From positions 744,001 through 808,000 of the forward strand of contig JAFBJZ010000821.1 of the NCBI GenBank assembly GCA_016785225.1: a stretch of 64,000 nt of DNA, read 5' to 3'. Positions 37,405 through 52,600 of this stretch are shown piece after piece; positions within the stretch are counted from its first letter, which is position 1, and every line of letters starts with the position of its first letter. A model generated the notes under the pieces. It made no database searches. It was given only the letters and a program-made list of their open reading frames with translations, and had not been told where the DNA came from. The position numbers were made by a program, and so were the translations under genes. Origin of the DNA: Psettodes erumei (lineage: Eukaryota; Chordata; Actinopteri; Pleuronectiformes; Psettodidae).

Positions 37405-40400
37405 GGTTAGTAGGAGGAGAGGATGAGGAAGGGAGGTGGAGCGCGTTAGAAGTTTTTGCCATGAAGAGAAGAGTCACTGTGTCAACTTACTTTGTTCAGT
37501 TGTCAACAAGAGTCCTGGAAATGGAAAGGACTACATGCGCACATATGCATAAACACACACACACACACACACACACAGTCGGCTTGCTGTTTTCCTTGTG
37601 TACGTGACTTATGTTGTTTCCTTCAGAGCCGGACAATGGTCGACATGTAGGGAATAAAAGGGATGTTGTAGTAATGAAGTGTGAGCTTACATGACTGACA
37701 CAAACTCCACTCTGCACAGCTCACCATAAAAGACATGCGAACAAGGAGACAATGTAAAAGCAGCATGTGTTCCGTGGCTTAGTATTGCAGCGGAAAACCT
37801 GAGTAACGCTACAAAAACCATCAGCACAAAAGACCACAAAAAATCAACATCTCACAACTAATAATACACACCTTTTTCACTGTCATGATGATCCATATAG
37901 CTTCTATCCAGCAGACTGACATTACACTGATTCTACCTACAGCCAGAGCATTAAAGCCTTACATTTGCAACTCTAAGTCCCCCAACATATTTTAATTGTT
38001 CAGGTTCAACCAGGTTCATACTGTGTCAGTATGTCAAAACTACATAGTTCATAGTTGAATTATCATTCAACTCTGTCCTTCCTGCATTTGAGCATCTTCT
38101 TCATCCTTAGACAGGAAATGAGGGCACAGAGAGAGAGAGAGAAAGTGGGGTAGGATGACATGTAACAAAGTTCTCCATCCTCCTGTTTTGCTTTACTGTT
38201 CCACTTCATGCTCACTGCTCCAAGTCAGCAAAAGATACACGGCTTTAAATGAATCCGACCATCGCTCTGAGCATGCTGGGTGTACACAAGGAAACTCTGC
38301 CAACATTGCAGCCACAGCAGCTTTATAAAGTCATAACTGCTGCTTTAAAAAGTGTTTTCAAATACACACAGTCTCGTAAAAGTAACAGCTGGGCAGCCAC
38401 GGCGATGTGTCGTCACGAGTTTTGGAAAACCTGAGGCATCATGCTTCAGATTCAAAGGGAAGCTGTGATTTTAAAGTGACCACAACATAAGAAAATCTGG
38501 ATCCCGAGCATTATGAACTGCAATGGCTGCATTCCATTTATCTGAACCACACCCAGAACTCTGATGCTGAATATTCTGGACAACTAAAATGGAACGAAGC
38601 TAATAGTAATGTTACTTATTACATCTCTGCTATAGAAAGTCACACTGCTTACTATAGACAAGAGACGTTTAGCTTGACAATAACAACAAAGGAAAATAAT
38701 GGGGGGGTAGTAATCACACTAGCTAGTAATAAGCTAGTTAGTACTTATAGCCAAGGATTCTATCCTGTATAAATAAACCAACTTGTACTCTTGCTAGTAA
38801 TTCAAAGCCACACTATCTCCCGCTCCTTTCACTTTCAGTGGGGTTGACTGTTGGACACAAAGATGCATTTGTGTCTTTTGTTCTCTGTTGTGCTGATAAA
38901 TGTACACTGATCCATCATGATAAGCCGTGTGATCTCTGATAGGACACGGGCTGGAGTCCTGAGGAGAAACAAGCCAGCAACACCAAGGTGGATAACCACA
39001 GGGACAAGTCTCTCTTTTCTTTTTTCTAACTTCTTTCTCAGGGACACAGAAACAAGACAGATATGTTCATTAAAAAAAAAGACAATCACCCACGGGTGCC
39101 TCTTATCCCAGAGGAGCGCTCAGGCATCTGACCACTCGAGCAACCTGGTTTGAAGATTGATGGCCCCCACGGCCAATGGAACGCATTCCTGCGCTACGAA
39201 CAACAAATTATCTTCAAATGAAAACTTGTCTACCGCACTCCTGAGTGCTTTCTGTAGAAACCCAGAGATCCCAGTGACCCGGGAAACGTTTTGTTTTTCC
39301 ATATTCAGTGCACTTATGTTAAGGTGGAGCTTCTTTAAATTATGGACTACATCTCTGTTAATACGCCTCTTTTGCCCCCCCCCCTTCTGGCTCTGAATTC
39401 CACACACCCAAAACTGAAACAGAGACTTTTTAAACATAGCCATAAAGAAGTGATGCCTTTATAATATTGGGGAAAATCTAATTTTCGTCAACAACAAAAT
39501 GAGCCAGCATACAAAAGTATTTGCGCGTAATATTTTCAGATTTCAAAAATAAATCTTCGGTGTTGCCTTAGTAGTCAATTTAACTTTAAGGAAACTTGGG
39601 TGTGTGTGCAAACATGTCCTCTGTATATGTGTTTATTCATTTGTGTGTGAAGCCCTCTTTTGTTTCAGCCATGGTCTGGATGGTTCCTTCCTGCTCCCCT
39701 GCAGACGAGCTGTGTGCGTTTCCATCCTGAATCCTCCCGTTTCAGCTCTTTACTGATATGAAGGAGGAGGGATGAAACCTCCTATACAGCTGGCTAACGA
39801 TATAGTAACAAACAATAATTGAGAGAAGCAAAAAAAGATAGCGTGAGGAATAGAGAGCAGCTCCTTGTGGTTTAATATTTAGTTCTAAAATGTGAGTCTA
39901 AAATGAGTCGCTCTCTTCTTGTGCTCATGCTGTTGGTCTCAGCCACATTTCACATGAGACAAAAAAGAAAACGCACGAGTCTCGAAGACACACCCAGACT
40001 AACTTCCACAAACCCCAGTTGTAGCATTTGGATATCAGAAGATGTAGCAACAGAATGCAGCAGTTTACAGCCCTTCAGAGAGTCCAACAAACGTGAGGAG
40101 CGCTCCTCTTGTTTTATGATTTGAGTCTCAGAGGAAAGAGAGGAAAGTTCTCTGAACTGTCCAAACAACAGTGTCAAGAGAGAGGCAGGATTATGAAGAA
40201 AGATGAGCTACTGGCCTTACGCAACTGGATCGGCAAAAAGTTCTCTGAAAAGGCGGTTGGACTTTTTGCATGTTAAAGTTGGCTCCAAGTGTGCACACTT
40301 CCTTTGAAACACTCCCTAGGTTTGTGGACTCGCAGATTAAATGTACGGAGAGTGAGGTTATGCACTGGTCACTCAGAGAAAAAAGGGACAAAGGATTGGA

Positions 40401-43400
40401 GTTTAATGTAAAAAAAAAAAAGACTTTATAAGCTTTCAGGCATTTTTCTCACTGACAATGATAATTAATGGCTGTGAGTGAGCTAAGTTCAGCTGCCATG
40501 ACCTTCAACCTCCGAATCATGTTTTCTTTGGTCAATGCTGGTCTCAGATTTACAGCCCGCAGAGGGCTGAGGCGCTCCCTGCAAACACAGGTGGTGAACT
40601 GGACTGACCTGGACTCAAACGGACTCTCTATCTCTCTAAAGAGGTTTGATTAAACATTTGGCCACCTTGCAAGTAAAATACAAAAGGGAGCACGCAGGGC
40701 TTGGTCTTGGTCAGTGAATATGAGACTAGATCCAAGTCAGCGAGCGACTGAGAGAGTGGTAGTACCTGCTGATGCCTCAGTTACTAAAACACACCAGTAT
40801 GCATCTTTAAACCCACACCTGCACAAACATAAACATACAAATGAAAAAAAGTTACACTTGACATGAGTCTTGCTTGCTGTAACCAAATAGAGTGAAGCAT
40901 TTAGGCTCGACTTTGCAGAAGGTGAATGAATTGAATTCGCACCTGAAGCTACTATTTAAAAAACCCAATGTGATGTAATCTGCATAGAATTTATCCAGCC
41001 TGGAAAAGTGTTATGATACATTATTGCATTCACATAACATCGATATATCATCAGTTTTTAAAATGACATGGCAAACCTTTAAGAAAACAATTTTCATTCT
41101 GAGTCGTGGTCTCTGGCCACCTCCCAAATAAGTCCAGTATTCCCTCTCTCTTTTATCTCTGCCAACTCCTGAGGGAAATACCAGGCGCTTTCAAGCTAAA
41201 TGCATCGCTCTGATCACCAGCTAACTTTTCTCCGTCTGCTCATGACGCTATGTTTCTGTAGCTCAATAATTTGCCAACACCTCTACAGCTCAGGGCCACG
41301 CCGGAGACATGGCTGAGGGTGATGACGTCAACAACAACAAACAACGACTTTGTCAATACTCCCCTATATCGCACCTACACCTGCTATATAATGAAAAAAG
41401 ACATGGAAATGTCACTTTCTACAATAATGGACCTTTGGGGTCAGGTCAACGTGAGAAAAGCACAGGTGATACTGACAACATTAATGACAGCTCACTTCTA
41501 CTCAAGGGTCCCATTAAGCCAGGAATCAAAACCTTATCCAAGACTGATTTAATCTCTTACACCTCTGCTTTTCTTAGTGAGACATAAAAAAGCTTGGTAG
41601 CTAGCAGAGTGGGTTCATCAGAGCTTTTCCAGTTGAACCAGCTAGCTGCTGCAGAGCGGTCAGAGAGAATTAAAAGCTCTGGGCCCTAAAACCCCCAAAA
41701 ATAGCTGAAAGATGCTAAAAGCTGACAGGTGATTTGTCACTACAAGTTACTCTATTCCCATTACATGACAAAATTTATAGACATATAGAAAACACACCGA
41801 CATCTCATCATACAGTGTTGTAGAACAGAAAGCACATAATCATAATACCCAAAATGTTGAACTATTCCTATTCCTCCTATAAATCATATATTAATGTATT
41901 TTTTTCTGTCAGGTGGCAGATATCCTCCCACAAAAGACAGCAATAACTCAGCATTAATGTACTTGAGTGAAATTTCCTGTGTTCTTGTGGAAGTGTTGAT
42001 TTCCAAGAACAAACGAACAGGCTTTACAGATGTTTTTGTTGAGGCAGATGTGAAAGAGAGGACAGCGGGAGAAGTGGAAATACACAAAGCCAGTGAGACA
42101 CACATACAGACTTTGGCTTGCTATCGGCTTCAGCTGGCCGCATGAAGTAAGTTATGTTCTGGCCGTTGCAGACCATTCCTCAAAGATCCTATCTCCGTCT
42201 AAGAGCGGATGGCTGAATGTATGCATGTATATATTTTCAGAGTTGAATGCTGGGTTAACAAATCACCGCTCTCTCCTTAATATCCAGCCAAATTCACCTG
42301 ACACGATGTGGAGCTGCAGATATGAGTTTAAATCTATCTGAAAATAGATCCAAACATTTGACCCACTTGAGATCCCTTTGATTTAACTCAGCAGACACTT
42401 GAAATAGTCTGATGGTGAAACATCCTGAAGAGAGCGAGTGATTCATCAGTCCCTTGTAAAATATTTGGTTAACTACGGCCTGTTGTCATCATCATACCAT
42501 CCATCAATTAAAACAGGAATGTAGCCTGCAGAGACCTTATCCTCATGTAACTTACGTCAGTTGTTGAACCATGTGTACTATGAATATATATACGTATTTA
42601 TTTCAGCCTTAAACTGCGGGGGAACGAGTAGGTACGGTCTGACCTCTGCACAGGTCATGTTCAGAGGAAGTGCAGACACTGGAATGGAAAAAAAATACAA
42701 AACAGACTTTGTATAAACATACAAAAACAGATTTCACTCTTGTCTGATAAGGATAGTCTACTGGTAAAACAAAGGTTATTAATAGGGGGCTCAACATCAA
42801 CCTTTTCCTGTATTCAGCTAATGCTTGACCCCTGTTTTTTTTAAAAATATTTTCAGGTGCCAGGGAATTATTTCTGCTCTAAACCACAAGAAAGAAATCT
42901 AATCCATCCAGTTATGTTGTCAAGGCCTTATGAGCACTGACGATCACAGTCAAGACCCCAGATGAAGGTGAACTGAAACAACATGTGGCCAGTGAAAGTG
43001 ACCCAGTCCAGACAGGATCTGGTGACTGGTGATGGCGATAGTTTGATGTTGTGCTACAGGCTGTGCAGGAGTAACCCTCCGATTCACTCACACACTGGAA
43101 ATACGACGCTCTCAGTAGGGGTGACGACATGGTGAGAAATAAAAAGGTAATAAGCCACAGCCAGTGACCACCAGTTCAAACAGAAATTCATGTAAAAAAA
43201 AAATCTAAAAATATCACTGAGATCAGAAGTAGAAGGAGTAATAAGATTATTAAAATGGCAACAATATTAATGAGATAATGGCAGAATAAGAGTAATGCAC
43301 TTTTATATTTTACCATGGTACATATAATAACGGTGACACTACTTACTGGAGTAGTATGAAGAAGAAAAATGCCACTAGAATTTAGACTGAACTACAGTGT

Positions 43401-43496
43401 TATTACTGATAGAAATGTTGGCAAATGCTATGAGTCGCAATAAATCAGAATTAGCCTTTAAATAACAAATCTGAACTGAGAGACAAAGAGACGTAA

Positions 43497-43660
43497 TAAA
43501 GGAACAGTTTCACATTTTGAGTAGTGCACTTTTTTGCTCGAGCCAGCAGAAATGAGCATATGTGTTTATATGTGTTTGATCTGCACAAAAACTGGAGTCA
43601 GGGTTTTCATTTCCTGTTATAACCAGCTGCTGCACTTTCATCTTTCCGTAGATTAAACAA
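43497..43660. repeat. Degenerate teleost interspersed repeat
   Basis: Starts AAGGAACAGTTTCACATTTT and continues with AACCAGCTGCTGC-like text, as in a repeat seen throughout teleost genomes (AGGAACAGTTCACATTTTGG...). A different part of what looks like the same family is at 63.68-63.76 kb. Identification is by recall. Confidence 0.4.
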
Positions 43661-46600
43661 ACAACCTGTTAGTTAGTGAGCTTTAATACGTCAAAAGTGT
43701 TATTGCAATAGTAAGTAACGATGACCATGTCAGGAAAGTAGTTCCTCATCTCAGGTCTTAAAATAACAGCCCTAGAAATGCTCAAAAAGAAGCCCACAGT
43801 ATATTTCCTGCAAACATTTAACAACAAATATGCACTGTAGGTCCTGTGGAAAAGCAAAGAAACACTTTGTTAACTCTTGTTTCCTCCCCTCCCACAGTGG
43901 ACTAACTACTCGACTCAGGCTCCAGTGATCTAACGCTGCCCTCCATCTTCATCTTGTCCTTGTCACCTGCTCATAATGAGTCAGAGTCAGTCAGCCAACC
44001 CGCGCAATAAAGTAGCTAACAGGGAGTCGGAGCAAAACAGACAAGCTTGCTGGCAATGAAACTTCTGGCAAGAAAACTGAGAGGAACGCTGAAACAGATA
44101 TGAGACGGAGGAAGGGCCGCGTATGTGTCTCTGCCGGGTTCACCGGCTGGTCAGCTCCAAGCGTCTCGCAAAAACAACAGCGTCAAGTCAGAGTGGGGCT
44201 ACGCTGCAACGGAAGGTTTCATCTCGTAAACCGACGGAGCTTCGTCCATTTCTTTTCTTAACAAAATTTACACTGGTTCAATTAGTCAAGCGAATCTAAA
44301 CAACTGCTGCGTTTCAAGCAGCTAACCTTTTATTGTCTGGTGTAGGTTTCAGCCCAGGTTACGCATGCTGCTGCTGTGATCGCCCTCAGCCAGCAGGTTG
44401 ACTTCAGTTTACAGCTCAGTCAGCTCAGTCAAATTCTCAGGATATGTTTTTAGGATGCTCAGGACTCACCATTACATTTGATTGTCCTCTAAAATGAAGG
44501 GAATGGCCTTTAGCCTTACTCAGACCATCCATCAGCTTGAAGCCGTAACATCATCAGCTCTGTGTGGACTTATCTCATCTAATGTGTCCTATAATCATAT
44601 AATGTGCGTACCTGTGTTTTGGTTTTTTGTTGCAGCATGTGTACGTTCGACGTGGCTCGGCGAAACGCGGCCCCCTGCTGCAGAGTGACCGCTCGCCGTG
44701 ATGAAGTGCCAGACGCATTCCAGCGCTTTCATAACAAATGGGCTGACAGGGAATGATGATGGCGGGCTACGGGTTCAGTCATCAAGTACAATCACAGATT
44801 ATTTCAACGTTGCACAAAGCATCTCTCGCTGTGACTAAGCTTTGATGATGTGTAGTTAGACCACTGGGTTTTTTTCTTGAAAACATTTCAGCGAGTTCAG
44901 TTGAATCAGTGCAGACTATTTCCTGACAGATTGTAATTACGCTCAGAAAACCCCCCCCATAAGAGCCCATAAAGCCCGGTAGTAGCCCGCTTGTTCTACT
45001 TTCTTGCCGTTTTCTTAACATCTCTATCTTCTGTTTGTTTTCTTTCCATCGCAACTCCCTTGCAATTCTGGACCTTCTATTTCTAGTTCCGCGTGTTGCT
45101 CTTGGAGGTCGGCCCGACTTCACTTCCGACACGGAGAAGCCCACGAAAAAACAAACACCGGTCCTCTTTATCGGGGACGCAGAGAGAGATGACCACAGTG
45201 GCAGTGGGCAGGAGCGCCGCCGATCTGGATCTGACGACCTCCGACCTCATTTTTCCCGCCATCTGACAGGTCATTAAGGGCTGTACAGAACGCCATCAGT
45301 CAACAACTAACAGATCACCATCGACTGTCATTATTGCCTCTGTCCCAAGCAAAAACACTTCATCCATCATTTTATCGATTAGTCAGCAAAAAGCTATGCC
45401 AGAAAACTTTTGACCTGCAATTAAGTTATTGAATGAATAAACAAGCTAAATTGAAATATATGCACACTTATCAATCAGATAACTTGGGAGAAAAAAGTTA
45501 TCTGCAATGAAAAATGTTTACCAGCTATGAAAAACCATTAAGAGGGGAAAAAACATGAGAACAAATAAAGAGACAGGCACTACAGGAAGTGAGTAAATCA
45601 AAATGCTGACCTCTGTGTATCAGTAAATCAGCCACTGGAGCCGTTTCTAAAATTACTGGTCAACAGAATGTGAACATCAGGCCTCAAAATAGAAAACTGA
45701 ACCATGGCTTCAAAACACAAAAACACAACCTGTGGAGAAATTGGGAGCTTGGCTAATTGGATTTCTACAACAAAAACAGTGTTTGTCACATCTGCAGAGC
45801 TCCGGCTTCAAACCGGTCTCCCACACAGGAGCCGGCTGTAGGCCGGAGGAGGAAGTGTGAATTTAAAAACAGGAGAGCACGGATGAGACCAACCCAAGTT
45901 GGTTCTTGTTTGCGTTTTGGGGTTCAGCTCCTGTCATGGCTCCCCTTTGCTAAGTACGCAGTGTTGTGGTGGGTGATATGCAACCATAACAACCCACAGT
46001 ATGAGTCTGAGGTCAAACAATGAAATGAAAAATGACTTCTGTGCTTTCGGTAATCGCCGACATCATAACTTTTTTTAGACTGCATGAAAAACTGTTCACT
46101 GCTGGTGATTGACTGCATCAAATATAATTGTTTTTCTGAGACACCATTATTGTGCCCTGCAGACACCAGCCGTTCATAACTAACTTATAACACGGGTCTT
46201 AACCATGACAGTAGACTTGATCAGCAGTTTGGCTTTAATTTCAACACAAGTAACCTCTGACTTTATTTGGGGTATGGACTTTTGAAAGATGCGTCTTTTT
46301 TAACTTGGAGTAGACTTCCTCTGTTTCTAAAATTATTAGTATTGCTTTTGTTACTTATTTTAAATGTACTGACAGTTGCATAGTGATTCTTCTGGACATG
46401 AAACACAAAGTGTAGGACATCAACCACCCAGGTATAACTGTATAACTATAAAGTGTTGGTCTTTGTTTAGGAATTTGTGGTCTTCATTTGGAGATCGACT
46501 TGGGATTTGTTGCAAAAATCTGAGATGGACCCCCACTCCAGTATTACACTGTCACGTACACAAGGGGGGACTTCAACATTGTCTCAAAGGGCCTACTTCC

Positions 46601-49600
46601 CTGTCATTTTTATATTTATATCTCTGACCTTGTTCAAACTGAAACTGTGGCAATGAGGAAAATATATATACATGACCCTCTGGTGAGATCGTAAAATTCC
46701 CATTTCACTTGTATTTGTTTTGCCCTTTTATTCACTCTTTATCTCCTGGGTCTTGCCCTCTCCAGCATACCAGGGGGTCATCCAGACGTGTCCCCAAGCA
46801 GGGAAGGCCCTCTCCGGGCAGAGGGCAGTGGGTCTCTGGGCAAACCACAGAGGCCGTGAGCCGTAGAGAGTAGGAAAACGACACTGGCTCTGCTAATGGA
46901 ATCATAACAGAGAAGGACATTCATCTGTGTCGCGGCTGCTTTACTATCAAAACAAGCAGACCTGAGATGTATCTGAGCGGTTAATGGGCCAGTCAACGGG
47001 ATTGCGCGTCCATTTTTAATCAGGATCTCCATCAGTGTCGGCTCTCCTGTCCGCACTTCTGGAGTGCAAACGCTAAATTGGAGAAAGTAAATGTGGTCTG
47101 GATCACTTTCATGAGCTCGGGGGGTTTGTGAGGAGAACAGCCAGTTACCTGCAGTCTATAATCTGAGTTTATAATAGCAGAATGCACCTGTGCCCCTAAC
47201 ACCATGTCCACACATGAGACGATCATGCACAGCACTGAGTTGTCAGTCACCTGTGTTTTGGAAGCACTCAGGGTCCAACATGCAACCACTGTATTTACGT
47301 GCATAGAAGATGGAAAAAATAGACTAGGAACATAAAAATGCAGTTTGTGTTGCATTTAAGGGTGTACAGCATGAGTAAAATTCATCCTGTTACATGACCT
47401 GTGTAGACAGGTGGAATTAGCTCCTTAGCTTAGCTCGGGACAATAAGATCACAGCGTTCATACATGAAAAACATCTGCACCACTAGCTCCTGTCTCTTTA
47501 CTTTCAGCAAACCATTACTCTTTTTTGGAACGTGGATTTTTCCTTTGAGAGGAGAGTGAGCAAAACTGAATGAGGCAGCACAGTTAATAAGCTTTGATAA
47601 CATCCTCTATTTGAGATTCTCAGTGTCCTCAAAGGTGTCAGGAGTCTGCTGTTAGTCAGTGGTGCAAGTACACATGCCATATTTGTGCAGATTAATTTCA
47701 CTGCCTTGAGCAAATCCTCTGATCACACAATTTCATAATTTTAAATCCTGGTACATCCATGCATCCATCTGTAATTAGACAGTAGAGGCAGTAACTTTTA
47801 AAATAAACTAGTCAGCAGTATGCAAAATCTGATGATCTACACACTCTGCGGTGCAACACAGGCTGGGATCCCTTGGACTAGGAGACCCACAAAGTATAAA
47901 GGCACAGCAATCTCTGTCCGAGTGAGTGACCTTTAGTAAGAGGCATCAGGTGCACCTTCACGAGCAGTTTCCTGTAAATTATTCAGCTGGCAACAAATCG
48001 AATGCTTGATAAACAGTTTCCACTGCATAGAATTCGCAGACTAAGCTAACTCGCCTTGATAAAAACAAATCAGCCTTCTCTCTCTTGCAGTTTGGAAGTG
48101 GCCAAATCGTTCCTGTCGCATATCAACACACACGGCGAACTGCTGCATAGGATCAATATGATCAGCCGCGGTTTCTGTGTGCAGCAACAGGTGGTCAGTC
48201 GTTAAGTAACAATCCATGTCAAGTCCCTGCATACAGAACAGCACTAACTGGGCCCAGAGAAATGATGGCACATTTAAATAAGATCCTGTCAGATCCCACG
48301 TGAGCCTCTTCCTTTCTGCTCAGGACTTCACGGGTTTAAATAGGTTCACCTTTTGGCTCCACTCTCTCCCCCCTGATGCTCTGAAGTTATTAATGAGGCC
48401 GTTTCACCGAACTTTGATAACACTGCCGCGCTCAATGTGCACTGTTCAAATTCAAAAACATTTTTCAAAGTCAGGACTGTGCACAAATCACACATCGCAT
48501 GACACCCTCTGTTTATTGTTTCAGCCTCACGGGTCCCATCTCTTTGAAACCAAATCTGAGAAAACAAGGTCAGACATAGCAGCCGTTATCTACGAGCTCA
48601 ACGTCAAAACAAGAAGAGCAAAACAGCGTTGTTATGCACCGAGAGGCCGCCAATCTCTTTCTTTTGGAGCCAGTAACTAAATACATTTGTAGCATAATTG
48701 AGCATGGCAGGTCGTTCTGGGTCTGTGATTTAGAGGGCAGCGCACGTGTGGACGTCTGAGTCTGAGAGAGAAACAGTGAGAGCTCCTCGCTGTTAGGCTG
48801 TTGGAAAGGGCACGTTATCTCCCAAACGCAAAACTGGCTCCGGGAGACGAGGCAAGGAAAAGCAGCGAAAGAGAAAGAGGGACAGCAAGAAAGAGAAAGA
48901 GCCAGAGATAGTGGTCGTGACAGGTTTATAGGATCCCCTGGAGTGCAAAAAAGTCCTCCATCAAGCCGACCGCGAGCAACCCACCGAGGGAGGGGCTCAC
49001 ATACCAACACCTCCCGGAGTCTAAGTGTGCGCAAATGTGTGTGTCTGCGTCTGGGCCTGTGTGACCCAGACCTCAAGATTTAGGCCTCTTCTCCATCAAT
49101 AACAAAATGGCTTCATCTTATGGAGCGGGATGTGTGTGTGTGTGTGTGTGCAGAGACAACCGCACACACACTGGTAGATATATAGGCGTCAGTGACAGTG
49201 TTGGTCTGGGGGAGGGCCGTGTACCCATAAGAAGTTAAAGCCTTCCCAGGAAATCAGAAACGTATGTCTGCCGCCACGGTGGTCCTCCGTGGAGGATAAT
49301 TCAGTCACAGCCGCGGTCCACAGAGTATCACACAACCCACCGGCTCCTTCCTCTGTCTGAAGATGTTCTTTACGGCGCAGAGCCTCACTGTGTTCACATC
49401 GCTGAATGACCCACAGCCCCTTTCAGACATTTTACCTCAAGGATCAGTTTATCAGAGCCAGGCTGCATCTTCTTTTTTTAAACTTATTTTCACAGGATTT
49501 TAATCCAAAATCCTCCACTGAAAGCTGACTGGCCTACTGTCAGCGGGTGAAAGCTAATCCATTTAGCTAACTATGGGGGGTAGTTATGGTGATAACATGC

Positions 49601-52600
49601 TTCGCTGCCTCTCTAAAACTCCACGCGCTTGAGTCGTTACTTTAAAGCGTCGCGTTTGGGAAAGGCGAGGACAAACGCTGACAGAACAGAAAATGCTTCT
49701 TTGTGCTGTTCTAAAGGGCATCGACAAATTGTGCATTTTGGGGTTCAAAATTGGAGAACTCATAGTGACGATGTTGAATTCATCTTCAACTCGTGAATTT
49801 TACCTCATAAATGTCTGAGGACTTACCTTTAATTTCTACGGACAAAGTACAAGTGAGTCAAAGTGAGAGTGTGCAGGTGCTCTAGAGAGTTTTAACAGGA
49901 TGACCTTTGAAGACATGAGCCGCACTATCACATGTGGAGCTGCAAACATGCCCAAAAAAGAACTGACTTTCAATAGTTGAAAGCATGACTGGATGAGCAG
50001 GGTACTGACCTGCATACTGGCTTTAGAAAAAAATAATAGTTTATGTATGAATGTATGACCAGAAACTATCTTTGTACATGCATATATTATATATTTATCA
50101 TTAAGGCATCATTTCATTTTCAGTTTAAATTTCTATTTACTCACTCGTGCTGTTGCTTCACCGAAGTTGCTCAGTGGTAGTAAAATGAGAACAGGCACAC
50201 CCATTCAGATCCATCATCCATTTACTGCGCCCCCTATATTTTTAGTTAACAAGGGAATTGCTTTGTTTATATTTGTATTAACATCTTAAAGATCAAGCGG
50301 GGGATAATTTATTTATGGTAAAATACTACAGAGCAGGGACCAGACAGGGGTCCACTGAAGACATCTCAGAGGTCAGTAGACCCCGCTTTAATAACCACTG
50401 GCTTCTATCATCTATTTTGTCTCCTTTTTTGTTGTGTTTGTTTTCTTTTGCTCTCCCTCTATCACTCTCCTACTTCTTCTTCTGCCCACAGTGCTCTCTT
50501 TCATTTGCATTGCTTCTCTGATCTCTCAATACCCAGATGTGCAGGACACTAGGAAGATAATTCATAAGATGTAGAATCTGATAACTGCTTTAAAAAAAGG
50601 GGGGAGAGTCGGGTTGGAGGATTCGGCCTGGGCTTATTTAAGAGCCTATAAATGATGCGCAGGGCGACCTCTCAACTCTGTTGACCTTTGACAGCGGGGT
50701 GACGTTTCAGAGATTATCCTCTCTGCTCTGCTCTCTCCACGTGGGTGAAAGACGAGAGGAGTGTGTGCGCCGGCGAGTGCAGATGTGTGTCGAACACGCA
50801 AGTGATTCACAGCTGAGGACGTCCTCTCCGAGAGACTGGGAGCGCAGTCAGTCATGCTAAGCCCCGCTAAGGAAAGGTGAAGCCCGTTATTTATCAGCGC
50901 CGCGAGGTTTCACCACAGTAAAATGTGCAGAGATAGAAACCACAGAAGACGAATGGCACGACTATATTTCAAACCTGAGAAGAAGAAATGCCATGTGTAA
51001 AAAACTGTAAACATGGAGAGGTTTTAGTTTAGTTATCCGCTTTCTTTACTTAAAAAAAAATCTACTCATGCGTTCAACTGTTATAGGAGCAGTTACCTGA
51101 TTTACAGTGTGCATGAACTGATACATACCCTGAAGCTGATGGGAGATTTTCACAGCTTTGGTTTGGGAGGAATGCATTCAGGCAGGTATCAAATGTAGAT
51201 TAAACTGCACAGTGAAACAGTGAGACGTAAGAAAAAAAAAGGATAATCCCACAGAATGATGCCATTGTTGTTTTACTGTGCATAACGCCGACTGTTCGCT
51301 AAACCCGTTCCCCCTTGGTCACTGATGTCACGCCTGCCGCGCCGCTTTCTTAGCAGGTTGAGCCTACCGCTGGCGAATGTGCTCGGTGAAACCATGACTA
51401 TCGCCAGCAGGTTTCATCAGCTGATGCCAGCCAACAAGGCGGTTGAAACTTTCAGAGGGCTTTGTAATGTTTCGAGCTAAAGGGTTTTAGACTAATGCAA
51501 AGAATCATTAATTCTGATTGGAGCATACATGACATCGATCAAAAAGACCCAGAGTGAAGCGACTGACTACTCAAAATGCAGGTCAAATGTTATTTTGCAC
51601 CAACATGTCCTGTTTTGATCCTTAATTTAAAAAAACGCTATTTGGACACAGGTGTAGTGCTGCCAGAGAGCATCACACTGGGAGGAAAGTGCCATTGTGT
51701 CATATCGACATATAAAGTGATCGATTCATGTCCACTCATACACTAAATAACATGCAAGAAGACAGTCTACAGTAAAAGATGTTGACTGATGTTAACAGGT
51801 AAAGATGAAAGGGCGGCAAAACGTCTTTTGATTCATTATTCACTCTTTTCTTCCTTTGTGATGCGTTTGCAAATTAACATCACAAAGCCACCAAATTAAA
51901 CTTGCACAGCTTGTGCTGCGTCCACAGTCTGCTAATAAATAAAGCCACGTGTTTGCCTAACTGCCACATGTAATATTCTCAACACGACGAAACTCGTGAT
52001 AAAGCCAGTCTAACATTTGACCACGCGCTCGGTTACAGTCGAATGACCGGTGATTACATGACCTTCACAACAAGCCGCTGCGTGCATGTCACAGGTGTGC
52101 GCCATTACAAACGGCACCACACCTCATTTTCAAACATGCTGAACCCGTACAAGAGAAAATGTGTCGAGGAGGTTGATTAAGCGCTGAGTTTAGAGAGTGT
52201 AAGGAGTTGGAAGGAAAGAAAAGAAAAAAGTTTGCGATAAAAAAACTTAAACTTGCTCATTTACAACAACTCACGTCTCCTTTACATCTCAGGTAATTGT
52301 TTGATTTTGTTTTTCATCATGCTGCTGTGTTTTAAACATTTCACTGACGTAGCTCTTCTACTACTCTAGAGGCCTCTTTATTTCCATATGGAAATCGAAA
52401 CATTATGGTTAAAACCATTCAGGTACATTTTAAGAGTCTGCTAATTGATTTACATATCAGACAGACATAAAAGGAAACCAGTGATTTCCTGGAACAGCAG
52501 TAAAACTACTCTCAAAAACTTAACATGACGGATAATGCATCTAAAATGATCACAAAAGTAAAATTACTCAATTTAAGACTTTGGGATGAGGAACCAATAA

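Noticed and set aside
41271..41587. Two overlapping plus-strand open frames of about 92 codons
   Set aside because: Mutually exclusive frames, no domain, no splice partners; likely chance.
48570..49076. 168-codon minus-strand open frame, the longest in the gene-free interval
   Set aside because: Low-complexity Ser/Leu/Cys composition, no family resemblance, no flanking exons.
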